A stretch of 64,000 bases of DNA from Limnephilus marmoratus (taxonomy: Eukaryota; Arthropoda; Insecta; Trichoptera; Limnephilidae). The stretch covers positions 49,389,058 to 49,453,057 of the forward strand of contig OU862919.1 of NCBI GenBank assembly GCA_917880885.1. Direction: 5' to 3'. The translations under genes were made by a program, and so were the position numbers. The notes under the pieces were generated by a model that did not search any database, was not told the DNA's origin, and saw only the letters and a list, made by a program, of their open reading frames with translations. Positions 1-10,165 of the stretch are shown in pieces. Numbering within the stretch: position 1 is the stretch's first letter; the number at the start of each line of letters is the position of its first letter.

Positions 1-632
1 GATTCTCCAGTTGCCTAAAAACACACGTGGAAACGTAAGAAGAATGTCAACTTGCCAACAGTGATGTGTGACACTGCATATTGAGAATAGAAACTGTTCT
101 GGTAGCAGAGCTGGTAGGTAGTTAGTTTGTGGATGGAAGTAGCCAGATTTCAGTCGGAATAATCTGCCATTACCATTTTATTCCGGAATTAGTAAAATTT
201 TGCACACTTGACCTTCAAAACAAGAAGGAAATGGCTGTCTATATCTGATTTCAAAAAACTCTGTGCAAAGCCCGGGCAACGCCGGGGATAATAAAGATTC
301 ATTTTATTGCCATTTTTTTCTTTCCAAATGAAAATTAAATTCAATAAATATTTATGTTTTTTTTAAAGTGTAGCAAATTATAACAGCCTGTGGAACTATG
401 ACATCTCCAACTGGAGTTAAAGTGATGAAAGCGCGGCAGGCATTATTGCCCCAATTGGGGTAGGTGTTATCTATACGGTAAAAGTCAGCAGGTGTAATAA
501 ACGCCCGGGTTGCCGGCACTGTAATTGAATTGAATTGAATAATTTCCTCAATTGGGGTAGATGTTATGTATGTGATAAAAGCGTTGCAGGCATCATTTTT
601 GTTGCAGGTAAGTGTTATCTATATGGTGTGGG
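1..632. other. Intergenic stretch with no recognisable gene
   Basis: No coding exon is visible. Near 268-292 the sequence reads like the CCCGGGCAACGCCGGG end of an insect repeat. A locally duplicated segment (around 448-497 and 547-625, sharing CAATTGGGGTAG and a GTGTTATCTATA-like stretch) lies just before the first MITE. Confidence 0.4.
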
Positions 633-745
633 CAGGGCTGGGCAGTATTTGAAATACTTGTATTTGAAATACGTGTTTGAAATACAAATACGTATTTTGT
701 ATTTGTATTTCAATTACAGCAAAGCATGTGTTTTGCCCAGCCCTG
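633..745. mobile_element. Short hAT-type MITE with 8-bp target duplication
   Basis: The element is 113 bp and starts CAGGGCTGGGCA and ends TGCCCAGCCCTG, a perfect terminal inverted repeat. The inside is made of alternating GTATTTGAAATAC-like repeats. It is flanked by the direct repeat GGTGTGGG at 625-632 and 746-753. An 8-bp duplication and a CAGGG terminus are typical of hAT elements. It has no coding capacity. The 1651-bp element at 42212-43862 belongs to the same family. Confidence 0.85.
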
Positions 746-903
746 GGTGTGGGTAAAGGAAGAGAATAGGAGATATTTAATTTTTTCTAGTTAGGTTTAG
801 AATTTTTTTCTAGTTTTAGTTTTGTTTTATATTTTTCGGAAAGCAGAAAGTATGATTATAGACGGAAATCTTTTAGTATTTGATTTAATGCAAGTCTTTT
901 GGT

Positions 904-1325
904 TAGTGACCGACCGAAGGTTCGGTTTCGGCAAGTTTCGGCAAAAAATCTAGTTTTGGCATCAGTTTCGGTTTCGGCAGATTTTCTGCAAAAGATCTCA
1001 ATAAATGGTACATTTAGTCTTAAGAGTGTTGTGATTGTAAACGCAATTTAAATTAAAGTACCCAATTAATAGGTCCTTCCTTTATAATATTACAGTTAAT
1101 TATTGAGAATTTTTTGTTCCAAGACGTAGTTAACATGTTTGTTAATTTTTTTTTAATTATTATTTTTTTTATTTCATTTAACACGTGTTAACTGTTTGCA
1201 TAAGTGTAAAAAACAGTAAACAATTGATTTTTAACATTTCTAAAAAAGTTTCGGTTTCGGTTTCGGCCGAAACTGAGACAGCTACCGAAGATTCGGATTC
1301 GGTTTCGGGTTTCGGTCGGACACTA
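904..1325. mobile_element. hAT-type MITE with TAGTGNCCGACCGAA termini
   Basis: The left end reads TAGTGACCGACCGAA and the right end is the complement of TAGTGTCCGACCGAA. The subterminal parts are rich in TTTCGG repeats. Flanks are CTTTTGGT (896-903) and CTATTGGT (1326-1333), an 8-bp duplication with one mismatch. It is 422 bp, AT-rich inside, without an open frame. Confidence 0.75.
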
Positions 1326-1333
1326 CTATTGGT

Positions 1334-2640
1334 ATTGTTTTAAATGGAAATTTTTAAAACGTAGCAGCTTAACCAGCTAGTAGCCGAGTGGAAAAAAGCG
1401 CCAGATTCCCATTAGGTATATAAATATGTGAAGTATTTTTTTCTGAATACTGTGTCTTCAACGTGCATCATTTTGGCACCTAGCCGGGACCCCCTCGGAG
1501 ATGAGGGCCCTAATGAATTTTTTAAATATTTATTCCATTATTATTCCTATGTCTTCAATGTACATGTACCATTTTGGAGGGCACCGCTGAAGATGAGGCT
1601 CTAGACCCGTGCCTCTCGGGCATTTAACGGTCCAGCCTTATGTTCAATATTTAATGGCATCACACTGTCAAGATTGGATATAATAGGGAAAGAACCTGCC
1701 CAATTCGTAAGAAAATCTTAGCACCGGTATATCAGTCATTTTTAACCAAGGTATCACCACGCTTATCTTGCCAGGGATCCTACCAGAGAGTAACTTGGCG
1801 GACATAAATGTCTCACAAGGAACTACCGGCCCTAACTCATAGGAATAATTCCGCAAAATATTATACGTAAAAGTCAGCAAAATAATGTAGTTTAAAATTT
1901 AGGGAGCTGCCATCGTTTAAACATCATCCATTACGAAGTTGGCTCGTACAAAAATGACTAATTTTAAAAATGCATATTTTTATTTTTACCAAACAGTGTT
2001 CCGAAATTAGTGATATGTTCCGAAAGGAGATTCTTGCAAAACAACTGCTTGTTAAAATTTTTTTGATGTGAAAACATGAAAAAGCTATTTTTTGTATTTC
2101 TGAAATTTATGTATCGAAAAAGCGATTTATTTAAAAATAGACATTAAATAAGTAATTTAAAAAACAAATTAATTTAAATCGAATCTTTTTTTTAAGTTTA
2201 AGAAAATCGTGGAGTTTTTACTTTGGATGTTTGTGAATAATAACTAGGTGATATGAGAAATTTTAGTACAATATGAAGACATGGTTTGATAGAATAAAAT
2301 TAGAAAGCAAAAAAATACCACCGAAGACTATGCCATCTATATTTTTTACAATGAAATTTTAAAATTGAAAGTGAACTGAAAAATTTCCTTGTGAAGATAC
2401 TACATTAAATTACAAATTTGGCTGTCCTAAAATCAGCTACATCTTCCTAATTGGACAGTAATGTCATCGTTAAATGTTTTCTGTACTAAATAAATATTTA
2501 ATCCTACACGAGATGTTTTAAAAGCGTGTCACAAAATTTGAAATTTACGAAGGCAATTTCTTGCTAAAATGAACAAATATTGTCAACTGAAAAATTTGCT
2601 AAATTTAATGTAGGTTACAAAACGAATAATATTTAATAGG
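1334..2640. other. Intergenic or intronic stretch; possible tRNA-like SINE remnant near 1377-1416
   Basis: No exon is supported. The piece around 1380-1412 (GTAGCCGAGTGG followed by AAGCGCCAGATTCCC) resembles the A-box half of tRNA-Leu or tRNA-Ser and may be a degraded SINE head. A motif TGTCTTCAA(C/T)GT(G/A)CAT recurs at about 1452 and 1551. If the exon at 2657 belongs to a gene running left, this region would be its first intron. Confidence 0.35.
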
Positions 2641-2656
2641 TTTTCGAAAAACTTAC

Positions 2657-2704
2657 CCACAAGCAGGCTCCCACGATTGCAATCAACATCACCTTGGCCG
2701 TCAT
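2657..2704 (-). CDS. First coding exon of a secreted protein (signal peptide), gene continues left
   Basis: The minus strand reads ATG at 2704 and encodes MTAKVMLIAIVGACLW, a short basic start then a hydrophobic core, as in an insect signal peptide. It ends at a codon boundary directly before a perfect donor, GTAAGT (2656-2651). A TATA box lies 78 bases upstream. A short signal-peptide exon followed by a phase-0 intron is common in insect cuticle, odorant-binding and defence genes, but the mature part is not recognisable in the 2650 bases to the left, so the remaining exons probably lie outside the window. The family cannot be named. The start was chosen because it is the only ATG in frame between the TATA box and the donor. 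Confidence 0.55.
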
Positions 2705-2774
2705 TTTGGTAGTTCCTATTCTGTTATTAAAGTAGACTGAAGTTTGGATTTGGATCTTCTAGAGATCTGAGACC

Positions 2775-2782
2775 CTTTTATA
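2775..2782 (-). promoter_or_regulatory. TATA box of the exon at 2657-2704
   Basis: The minus strand reads CATATAAAAGGG, with TATAAAAG at 2782-2775. An arthropod initiator-like TCAGT (2740-2736) lies about 44 bases downstream, somewhat farther than usual, so the exact start site is uncertain. The next ATG is that of the signal-peptide exon. Confidence 0.55.
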
Positions 2783-2979
2783 TGATTCTGTTCGGTCTGT
2801 TTCGGCCATTCTGCATCATAGACCAACAGGGGTTTTCAAGTTATTTATTGTTATTTAGTAGAATTTGAAGAACTCCATTTTAATTATTATTTTTTTCATA
2901 TATTCTATAATATTATAATTCAATTCATATAAACAGTTTATTTATAAACAAGTTCTGCTATGTAATTATTATTACGCGC

Positions 2980-3014
2980 GACAGCTGTTTCGCCTTCTGA
3001 ATGCATTTTCAAAC
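2980..3014 (-). repeat. Penelope-like repeat fragment with degenerate hammerhead-like core
   Basis: On the minus strand the order is TTGAAAATGC, a short loop, GGCGAAACAGCTGTC. The same block, TTGAAAATGGC ... GTCGAAACAGCTGTC, occurs in the repeats at 26841-26880 and 29311-29350. ACAGCTGT is self-complementary. The similarity to hammerhead motifs of Penelope-like retroelements is inferred by eye. The surrounding sequence has no open frame. Confidence 0.4.
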
Positions 3015-3164
3015 TGTGGTCATACCACTTACAGGCGATGTATTTTGTATAGATATTTATCTTTTTGATTTTGTTATTTGAAGTTTTGACGTTGATTTTT
3101 TTTCCGAAAATTTGATGTAGATTGTTTAATTTTTGTTTTTAATTATCTTCAACCGATATTCAAT

Positions 3165-3423
3165 CGTATATAAAAATGAATCCCTGTTTCCCTTGGTCAC
3201 GCCATAACTTCAGAACGACTTTACCCATTTTATTACATTTTTTTAAAGTTTTCTAATACTTTGTAGAAGGTTCTTACGGAAAGAAAAAATAAGAAAAATG
3301 CGCGGAAAATTGGATAATTTCAGAAAACTTAACGACTATTTTAACTTCGCACATTTGACAGTTCGCGCGTTCGATGAATGTGAATTTAGCAGGCAGCTGT
3401 TTTTTTGTGTAACGAAAGAATTG
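3165..3423. repeat. Helitron-like repeat, copy related to 42801-43075
   Basis: From TATAAAAATGAATCC through TTTCCCTTGGTCACGCC to TAGCAGGCAGCTGT the sequence matches 42817-43075 closely. No protein is encoded. The fold-back element at 3424-3690 was inserted into this repeat; the other copy shows the uninterrupted target. Related elements end in CTAGT, as Helitrons do, but this copy has lost its 3' end. Confidence 0.55.
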
Positions 3424-3690
3424 GATAAGTTTTAAGATTTTCACGGCCAAAAGCATTTTCGTTATTTGTTTTTGGGGTGTTATGCCGTGTTGCGCTACCT
3501 CCTTCTTTAGCCAACGTTTCGGACATCGTTGCAGTGTCCATCATCAGGGCAGATCCGGAAGATCCGGCAGATCCGGTAGATGTGATCTACCGGATCTGCC
3601 ATGATGATGGACACTGCAACGATGTCCGAAACGTTGGCTAAAGAAGGAGGTAGCGCAACACGGCATAACACCCCAAAAACAAATAACGAA
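3424..3690. mobile_element. Fold-back retroelement insertion (Penelope-like remnant) with 13-bp target duplication
   Basis: The direct repeat AACGAAAGAATTG flanks it at 3411-3423 and 3691-3703. The insert begins ATAAGTTTTAAGATTTT-like, then forms a nearly perfect inverted repeat with arms of about 110 bases (from 3457 and back to 3692) that meet at GATCTACCGGATC. Copies of the family lie at 8056-8319 (also inverted) and 51743-51893 (single arm), each with its own 12-bp duplication. There is no open frame. The family name is inferred from the hammerhead-like core and the tail-to-tail structure. Confidence 0.65.
3510..3550 (-). ncRNA. Candidate hammerhead-ribozyme core in the fold-back element
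   Basis: On the minus strand: GCC, then CTGATGA, T, GGAC, an 11-base loop, GTCC, GAAA, CGTT, GGC. CTGATGA and GAAA are the two invariant hammerhead blocks; GGAC/GTCC forms stem II; GCC/GGC could form stem I; ACGT after GAA is self-complementary, so stem III could only form between two molecules. The predicted cut follows GUU. This arm keeps all core bases; the plus arm at about 3600 has ATGATGA in place of CTGATGA. Cleavage is not shown by sequence. Confidence 0.4.
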
Positions 3691-3997
3691 AACGAAAGAA
3701 TTGTTGGTAAAAATCGAATTATGGTTGCAGGAGTTTTAAGTTCCTGTACTCAACTATGATTATATAAAAAGATAGACTATGTAAACTGTGATATCAAACT
3801 CATAAAATAAAAGAATTGTTTAAACAAAAAACTTAAATTTCTGTTTGTTTTTGTCAAATAGTGATATAGAGAAAAGATGTGACGTTGAGGCTTTGATTTG
3901 AACAAACATTAAAATAGCCATAGTAAAAACTACCTTACGTTAACCTTGAACCTTGATTTTTTGTATGATAGATTATACACTTACACTTTAAGTGTAA

Positions 3998-4440
3998 CTA
4001 ACTAACTATCACACCGTTTCCCCGCAGGGGTAGGCAGAGAAGACGGACCGCAACTCTATCTTGGCACACACTCCTTGCCTCGTTCACATTCTGATTCTTG
4101 ACACGGCCTGACTCAAGTATCTGATTCACTTGATCGTGCCATGTCTTCTTCGGGCGTCCTCGACTTGTTCCACCATTCACATTTGCGTCATATATTCTCC
4201 TTACACTCCTTTCTTCATTTATTCGCTCTACATACCTAAACCATCTGAGCGTCCCTTTCTTAATTTTACTCATTACACTTTCATTAGCCTTTCGTTCTTT
4301 GCAGATCTCACACGATCGTACATGGTTTTACCACACATACGCTTCAGGGACCTCATTTCTACAGCATCCAGTCTACTTTCATCTTTCCTACCAGTTCCAT
4401 GCCTTACTGACATACATCAGGGAGGTATCAGCACTCCATT
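3998..4440 (-). pseudogene. 3' fragment of an endonuclease/RT non-LTR retrotransposon
   Basis: The minus strand encodes the C-terminal tail of an insect endonuclease/reverse transcriptase, with a motif like GTLRWFRYVERINEERSV and then GRPKKTWHDQVNQILESG. The same protein tail is at 28619-29249, and a shorter piece at 51650-51730. Reading frames change between the two halves, no RT active site remains, and the 3' end is the GTTAGTTAGTTA-like tract around 3998-4010. It is a 5'-truncated dead copy. Confidence 0.7.
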
Positions 4441-6135
4441 AAGGATGGCTAGCTTCGTAGAGTAAACCTATATTTTGTAAATTTATGTAACTCGAAAATA
4501 AATTATTAAAAAAAAAATTGATGACGGTCCATCCTGTGGGTTTACACGGATTTCCGGAAATCCCCTGATGAAAACTATAATTGCACGAGTTCAATCTTAT
4601 CTTGTTAGCATATTTCTTAAAAGTTTCTTAGATACCTGTATGATACCCCTACGAGAGTACCTATATGGAGAATACCTTCGATTCATGCATCATGAAGATC
4701 TGCTCGCCGAAATGCGCTACCAAAGTCTCCAAATGAGAAGTGGGGCCCTTGCAGCAACGGCATATAAAATTATTTATAATTTAGGGCCAGCTTCACGCTT
4801 TTATGAGTAAAATTTATGACTTAAGGGAAGTTTTTGACAAGTTACTCACAGGAGCGTTTACATATGCATCCGACTTGGGGTAATTAATGCTCACGGAAGT
4901 TGTTCGGAAGTTCAAACTGTGTAAATCCTCATGCACCGTTTACATCCATCTGTAAATTTATTTGGGGTAAGATGGCTGCCTGTCAAAAATGATCCTGTTA
5001 TTGTAAAATTTACGCAATTTTGTCAATAAAGGCGAAAATGCCTAAGCAAAGTATTGAAATAGAATTTGCTTTTAATTAAACAATCTCCTCCAATTAAACA
5101 GAAACAATGAGATTGAGATAATTGAATAGAAGGATGCTCATATTCAAAAAACTTAAATAAGGGTAGGTATGTAAATAAATAATACTAGTTTTATCGCTTA
5201 CATAAGCGATTTACGGAAAAAAACTTACCAGTATAAAGCTAGCCTAATAGATAGCCCATATCTTATCCACTGGAGCGCTTTTGCCACAATATGGCACTAT
5301 TTAAAATACCTCGGATTGCTTTGCTGTCAATTTTCGCAATTTTTTTTTTTAATTTTAAGTATTTAAGTAGAAGTATACGATTTTATTATATTTTTTTATA
5401 AATGCTACGAATATGTGATAATCGACAAAAGATAGCTGAATTCATTGACCATATAGAACTATAATCAGTTTGTACGTCTCCGTATTAAAATTCGGAGGTA
5501 TGATTTTTTTAATGTTAGAGGAAAATTTTCAAAACGGTCACCACAAAATCTCGAGCAATCGGAGAAAAAAGTTTAAAAGTGAAAGTAAATAAAAGTTATT
5601 TCTTTTTAAAAGAACGAATCCCAAAATATGTAGTTTGTCTTACAATATGTATATTGTAAATGGACACGATCTGTAATACACAAAAACGACGGCTGACACT
5701 CTTGTGACCGCATTAGGGCAAAGGTACCTACTAACACGTGTATGGCCATATACTTTTAGAGACAGTATTGTAAGTGATCTTTGCGAACAGATAACAGATA
5801 ACAGTTTGCGAATTTTTTCAAGGTTCTTTATATTTGATGATAATTACATGTACAAGTATATAATATAACACGTCTTGATAACCTTTACTGTACACGAGAT
5901 TATGTTTTTTATTTAATAAATATTTTAAGGAAAAGATGGTAGATGTATTTTGCAAAATTATTTGGATAAATCTAGTTTCTTGAACAGGTAAAACACATAC
6001 AAACGTAAAACCTATTTTTAACCTATTTTTCGCAATGTACCAAAACATGTTATTTTGTGATAAAGTTAATGGTATTCTGAGAATTTAAAATGTCACCTTG
6101 TTAAAACGGCGCCTAATCAATCATCACTAAAACTA
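4441..6135. other. Gene-poor stretch; one unassigned open frame at 4568-4810
   Basis: A frame at 4519-4810 (plus) is open for about 95 codons and has less AT-bias than its surroundings (segment YGEYLRFMHHEDLLAEMRY), with a possible acceptor TTTCTTAG near 4630. It matches no family I know and has no convincing donor. A poly-A tract at 4508-4518 may be a retroposon tail. The rest is AT-rich without signals. Confidence 0.3.
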
Positions 6136-6139
6136 CAAA

Positions 6140-7225
6140 TTGTTATTCGTAACTCAGGTTCAATGAACTAGGAAATTTAGGACCACTTTTATTTTTATTG
6201 TTTATTAATGACATAGGGTTATTTATAAGATTTGTAAAATTTTTGTTATTTGCGGATCACATTAAACTATACACCTGTATAACGACAAATGAAGACTCCA
6301 TTCGTCTACAAAACGATAACGACGGTATAGTAGAGTGGAGTCATCAAAATAAACTTCTTTTTAACAGTAGTAAGTGTACAATTATTTGCATTACAAGGGC
6401 AAAGCGTACTTTATATTTTAACTATAAAATGTCTGGTACCTTTATAAAACATATCTCGATAACGAAGGATTTAGGAATCACTTTTGACACGCGTCTGACT
6501 TTTCGAACTCATATCGATTCGGTGTGCACTCTGCAATGCGAATGCTGGGTTTTGTTATATGTAATTCGAAATCTTTTACGAATACGGCAGTCATAAAAAT
6601 GCTTTATTTTACTCTGGTTCGCAGCATTCTTGAGAGTGGATCGATAATATGGGGACCCGAAGATACCCTTTACTCAAATGATGTAGAAAAGGTGCAAAAA
6701 AAGTTTATGCGATACCTCTACATGTGAGAGTTCGGATATTACCCTTTATTGTATCCTTCTGATTTTCTCGCTGGAATGCTGGGGATAGAACGTCTAGACG
6801 TCAGGAGAAATATTGCAATGGTGTTAGTGGCGCACAAGCTACTAAATGGGCACACTTGCAATCCAGATATTCTGGAACGAATTTCATTTTATGTCCCTGA
6901 TAATTTCATCAGAGCTAGACAGCAGAGATTATTTATTTTTCCAAGGGGCAGGACCAACCTACCAATGATCATGCCTTTGGGGAGAATAACTACTTTGTTA
7001 AATCACATTTCTTCTGTGATTGACATTTTTAATTTGAACCAAAGAGAATTTAAGACAGCAATAAGCATACTATTTACCAAATCTGGCTAATCAGATAGTA
7101 TTGATGTAATTACCCATGCAAATAAATATATATACTTACTTATTATAAACTGTAATTTATAAACTGTTATTTGTGAAATGTAAATGGATTATACTGTTTT
7201 TCAAAATAAATCAATAAATAAATAA
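6140..7225 (+). pseudogene. 5'-truncated jockey-clade non-LTR retrotransposon, RT C-terminal half
   Basis: The frame runs through an RT block, NLGPLLFLLFINDI, then LLFADHIKLY, KLLFNSSKC, DLGITFD, SILESGSIIWGP, and the tail VEKVQKKFMRYLYM and GMLGIERLDVRRNIAMV. The catalytic FADD is FADH (second Asp to His). A frame change falls near 6530-6560 and a stop at 6725 separates two further frames (6524-6727, 6749-7090). It ends in an A-rich, ATAAATAA-type tail at about 7225. The copy at 41467-42150 shares the C-terminal block. It cannot encode a working RT. Confidence 0.8.
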
Positions 7226-7477
7226 ACTCAAATTTTCTTCACTTTCACATGTCATCTTGAAGAATTCAAACGAGCGATAAGCTACCTACCGACCTATAAT
7301 ATTTTGTCTGAAAATAAATAATTTAACTGTCGTTTTCAAAATTTGAACTGATTTATCAAAATTTCCAATTGATTTATTAGTCGAAGGGAAATAATTAGAT
7401 CGTTTATTATTTATTATTTCAATCCCTTCATGCCTGTCGTTCAGTGAACCGTGAACCGTCGATCTCGAGTCTAATAT

Positions 7478-8043
7478 CTCACAAGAGTCCCAGCTGCTCC
7501 CGTCTAGACCAGTGAGACTATTGTATCCTCAAGATATTCAAATACAAAAGAGATATGTTATGATGTTCGCGCAACTGTCGGCGGACTACGACCTAATTAG
7601 AGTAGTTTGCATACGAAAAGAATTTGTTCATTTCATTGATTTTTTGAAGGCGTGCATTAGTATTGGTTAACAATATAGTTTGAATACGGAAAGAATTCGT
7701 TCATTTAGTTTAACGTTCGTTTGGTTTATTCGTTAATTATCCGTTCATTTGATTTATTTGTTAATTGGTAAACAATATCGGCGACACCCGGAAGCGCAGT
7801 TCCACCTAGTAAAAACTGCAGATAGCACATCTATTGGCATCCCCAATTCAGGTATATTGTGAAGTTAAGGTTATGGGGAGGGGAAGGAGATGGGGAAGAT
7901 GAAGGTGGGGAAGTACCTGGCTATTCAGATCTGGTCACCAAACACGGCTAACGCCATTTCAAGGAACGTTTCAATTCTGAATGGTGGTCTTACACCAGGG
8001 CGATGCTGAGAGTATCTTCCACTCTGCGGTTGTAAGGTTGAAG
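7478..8043 (-). mobile_element. Retroposon family A (SINE-like), minus orientation, interrupted
   Basis: Pieces 7478-7523 and 7837-8043 are the reverse complement of the body of the repeat seen at 25749-26155, 50063-50406 and 54011-54741 (GACGGGAGCAG, GGTGACCAGATCTGAATAG, CCAGGGCGAT). The copy is split by a 313-base insertion (7524-7836) bounded by CTATTG on both sides. The tRNA-like head is missing. Confidence 0.65.
7524..7836. mobile_element. Unclassified 313-bp insertion with 6-bp duplication
   Basis: It interrupts a family A retroposon, and CTATTG occurs at 7518-7523 and at its right edge (7831-7836). Inside, two segments around TTGAATACGGAAAGAATTCGTT resemble each other. No open frame and no clear terminal repeat; the class is unknown. 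Confidence 0.4.
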
Positions 8044-8055
8044 GATACAAAAGTC

Positions 8056-8319
8056 AGATACGTTTTAAGATTTTCACGGCCAAAAGCATTTTCGTTATTT
8101 GTTTTTGGGGTGTTATGCCGTGTTGCGCTACCTCCTTCTTTAGCTAATGTTTCGGACATCGTTGCAGAGTCCATCATCAGGGCAGATCCGGCAGATCCGG
8201 TAGATGTGGATACATCTACCGGATCTGCCCTGATGATGGACTCTGCAATGATGACCGAAACTTTGGCTAAAGAAGGAGGTAGCGCAACACGGCATAACAC
8301 CCCAAAAACAAATAACGAA
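8056..8319. mobile_element. Fold-back retroelement insertion, second copy, 12-bp target duplication
   Basis: GATACAAAAGTC flanks the insert at 8044-8055 and 8320-8331. It opens with AGATACGTTTTAAGATTTT, followed by two inverted arms (8091 to 8319) with the centre near 8205. The element is the same family as 3424-3690. Here the hammerhead-like core is damaged in both arms: stem II mismatched on the plus arm (GGAC with GACC), stem III changed on the minus arm. Confidence 0.7.
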
Positions 8320-8500
8320 GATACAAAAGTCGTTTACATAATTTACATCATGAGCTATGGAGTTTTGAAAAACAATAGATCTGAAAAATTGAGGGCAGCT
8401 TTATTGTTTATTTTTTCAATAATCAATAATACATATATGATTTCACTAGCTACCTATGTAGTTTCTTTTCAAGTTTATTTGATAAGATTTTTTTTTTCAG

Positions 8501-8764
8501 ATGAAGAGGTTATTGGAAACTAAGCCGCAACTAAACGAAGCCAGGAAACTGCAAGATGCGAAGATAGCCAAGGTTCTGAAGAAGAAGGAGAGTGAAGCAC
8601 TGATAGTCCCCCCGGAGTACCAGGTGCTGGTGGACACCATCAAAGGGAAGCTGGTGACGTCTGAGAGCGAAGAGGTGTTTGAACCTCCCACTTGGGCGGA
8701 AAGTGAGGTTATGAGGATTAAGTGTGAGGGTTGGCTGACGCATCATTGTAACCAGCATCAACCG
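8501..8764 (+). CDS. Internal exon of an unrecognised protein-coding gene
   Basis: An 88-codon frame starts right after a long pyrimidine tract and CAG (acceptor ending at 8500) and ends at a GTGAAA donor (8765). It is GC-richer than its flanks and has a charged, lysine- and glutamate-rich composition that suggests a helical or coiled-coil segment in the first 35 residues, followed by IVPPEYQVLVDTIKGKLV and PPTWAESEVMRIKCEGW. I do not recognise the family. The first codon is ATG, but the acceptor before it argues for an internal exon with missing upstream exons. A 58-base intron separates it from the next exon. Confidence 0.5.
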
Positions 8765-8822
8765 GTGAAAAAAAACAATGATAAATTTAAAAAAATAATT
8801 ATTTCTTCCCCTTCGCGTGCAG

Positions 8823-8879
8823 TATCAGGACGTTGTAAACAGTGGCGGCCGCTGCCCTGAGAATGTGGTGGTTCACTGA
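8823..8879 (+). CDS. Putative terminal exon of the same unrecognised gene, partly transposon-derived
   Basis: After TTCCCCTTCGCGTGCAG the frame continues in phase 0 for 18 codons, YQDVVNSGGRCPENVVVH, and stops at TGA (8877-8879). From about 8840 the DNA (CAGTGGCGGC, then GAATGTGGTGGTTCACTGA) matches a repeat also at 29358-29420, so the last dozen residues would come from a mobile element. The exon may be a real exonised end or the disrupted remains of one. No AATAAA is near. Confidence 0.35.
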   Translation, partial: YQDVVNSGGRCPENVVVH

Positions 8880-8905
8880 AAATCCGTACCTACTTATGAC
8901 AAAAA
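8840..8905. repeat. Repeat end shared with 29358-29420
   Basis: CAGTGGCGGC, a variable gap, CCTGA(G/A)AATGT(G/A)GT, TTCACTGA(A/T)AATCCG and a C-ACCTA block occur in both places. CAGTGGCGGC is a hAT-like terminus and also begins the element at 46776-47584, but the inner sequence differs. Confidence 0.5.
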
Positions 8906-10165
8906 AATAATTAATTAGGAATTTTTAATAATCAATTTATTTTCGAACAAACTGTTATTTAAATTACATAAATTAGGTTATTGGTATTTAATATAATCAA
9001 TACAAAAAAACAAAACAATGACAATTATCTCGTCACGGGTGAAGCGCGCGCATATATGAAATATACGAAACCACCCACAGCGCGCGCCGCTAGACTGCGC
9101 TTGATACCCGCATTGGTGTGCAATGCGCTAGACGCAAACTGATCTATGTTTATTTTTTTTTATTTATCAAAAGTATACAATACAGAATATAGTATATTAT
9201 ATAAAGCATTGTACTCCCAGGAGTTAATAAACTCATTGCGGGAATGCACCTATGATCTTCGCCAAAATTCGATTGTATTCGTGTCACCTCGGGTCATGGT
9301 TCATGGCCAATCGGTAAACTTCGGCAAGGATCGGATTATGATGGGTGGGTGGCATACCGATTGAAGCTAAATTCTGGTACAAATAGCGAAATCGACGGGC
9401 TTTCGATGTTTTATATCCCATACAAAAATATGATTTCGTTCGTTTGCAAACCGAATGCACACCAATGCGGCCGATGAGCCGATACGAGGGCGCCCGGCGG
9501 CTGCGCTATGGGAGATTAAAAGCGTTCTCCCTGATAATATTCGTAGCATTATATTGGTAACTGATATTTTGAAATGATTAAATTATGGATTCTATAGATT
9601 TAAATTAGAGAAATTAAATTAGAGATTTTATAGTCTTCAGTAAGTAAATAAAGTAAATTTAGACATTATAATTTGCCAGTGCTGCACACAAACACACTGT
9701 GCGACCAGCCGCCCTTGGTTGTAAACATTGTAAATGTAGGTATTTGGTGGGCGAATAATCTGTCTTGCGCTGCCCGGAATAGCTCCTCCACACTTCTTAT
9801 ACCGGTCCACTCATTTCATTATTTGGTCAAATTATTCAATAAAATGTCTAATTTTAATCTTTTCACATTAGTGACCGGACAACTCAGAATGAATTCAACT
9901 CAACAACTCCTTTGAAAAGTTCTTAAAAGTGATGAAAAAAATTGGTTATTTAGTTGCGTTAGGTTAGGTAAAGGCTATTTTTCAATTTTTTTTCATAGTT
10001 TTTAATGACTTTTCAAAGAGGTGTTGAGTTGAGTTGATTCTGAGATTGTAAGGAACCTTCCTTAATATACTAGCACTAGCAGAATTCCCGGCGTTGCTCA
10101 GGTTTTACTCAGAGTTTTTCAAAATAAGACCTAGTCAGTGACGTTCCACTTTTTTAATCATATAT
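8906..10165. other. Gene-poor stretch
   Basis: No supported exon. The segment 9240-9540 is GC-richer and holds many TCGG-type dinucleotides but all frames are short. Near 10080-10110 a piece reading GCAGAATTCCCGGCGTTGC resembles an insect repeat terminus. Confidence 0.4.

Noticed and set aside
4130..4465. Plus-strand open frame
   Set aside because: It is antisense to the non-LTR RT tail at 3998-4440; likewise 28700-29267.
4568..4810. Possible exon with segment REYLYGEYLRFMHHEDLLAE
   Set aside because: Open and plausible in composition, but without a donor site or recognisable family; noted only in the region entry.
7971..8523. Open frames on both strands across 7971-8523
   Set aside because: They run through the inverted arms of the fold-back insertion and its neighbours; the mirrored peptides come from the inverted repeat.
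9146..9549. Open frames near 9146-9549
   Set aside because: Short, no conserved pattern, no splice signals.
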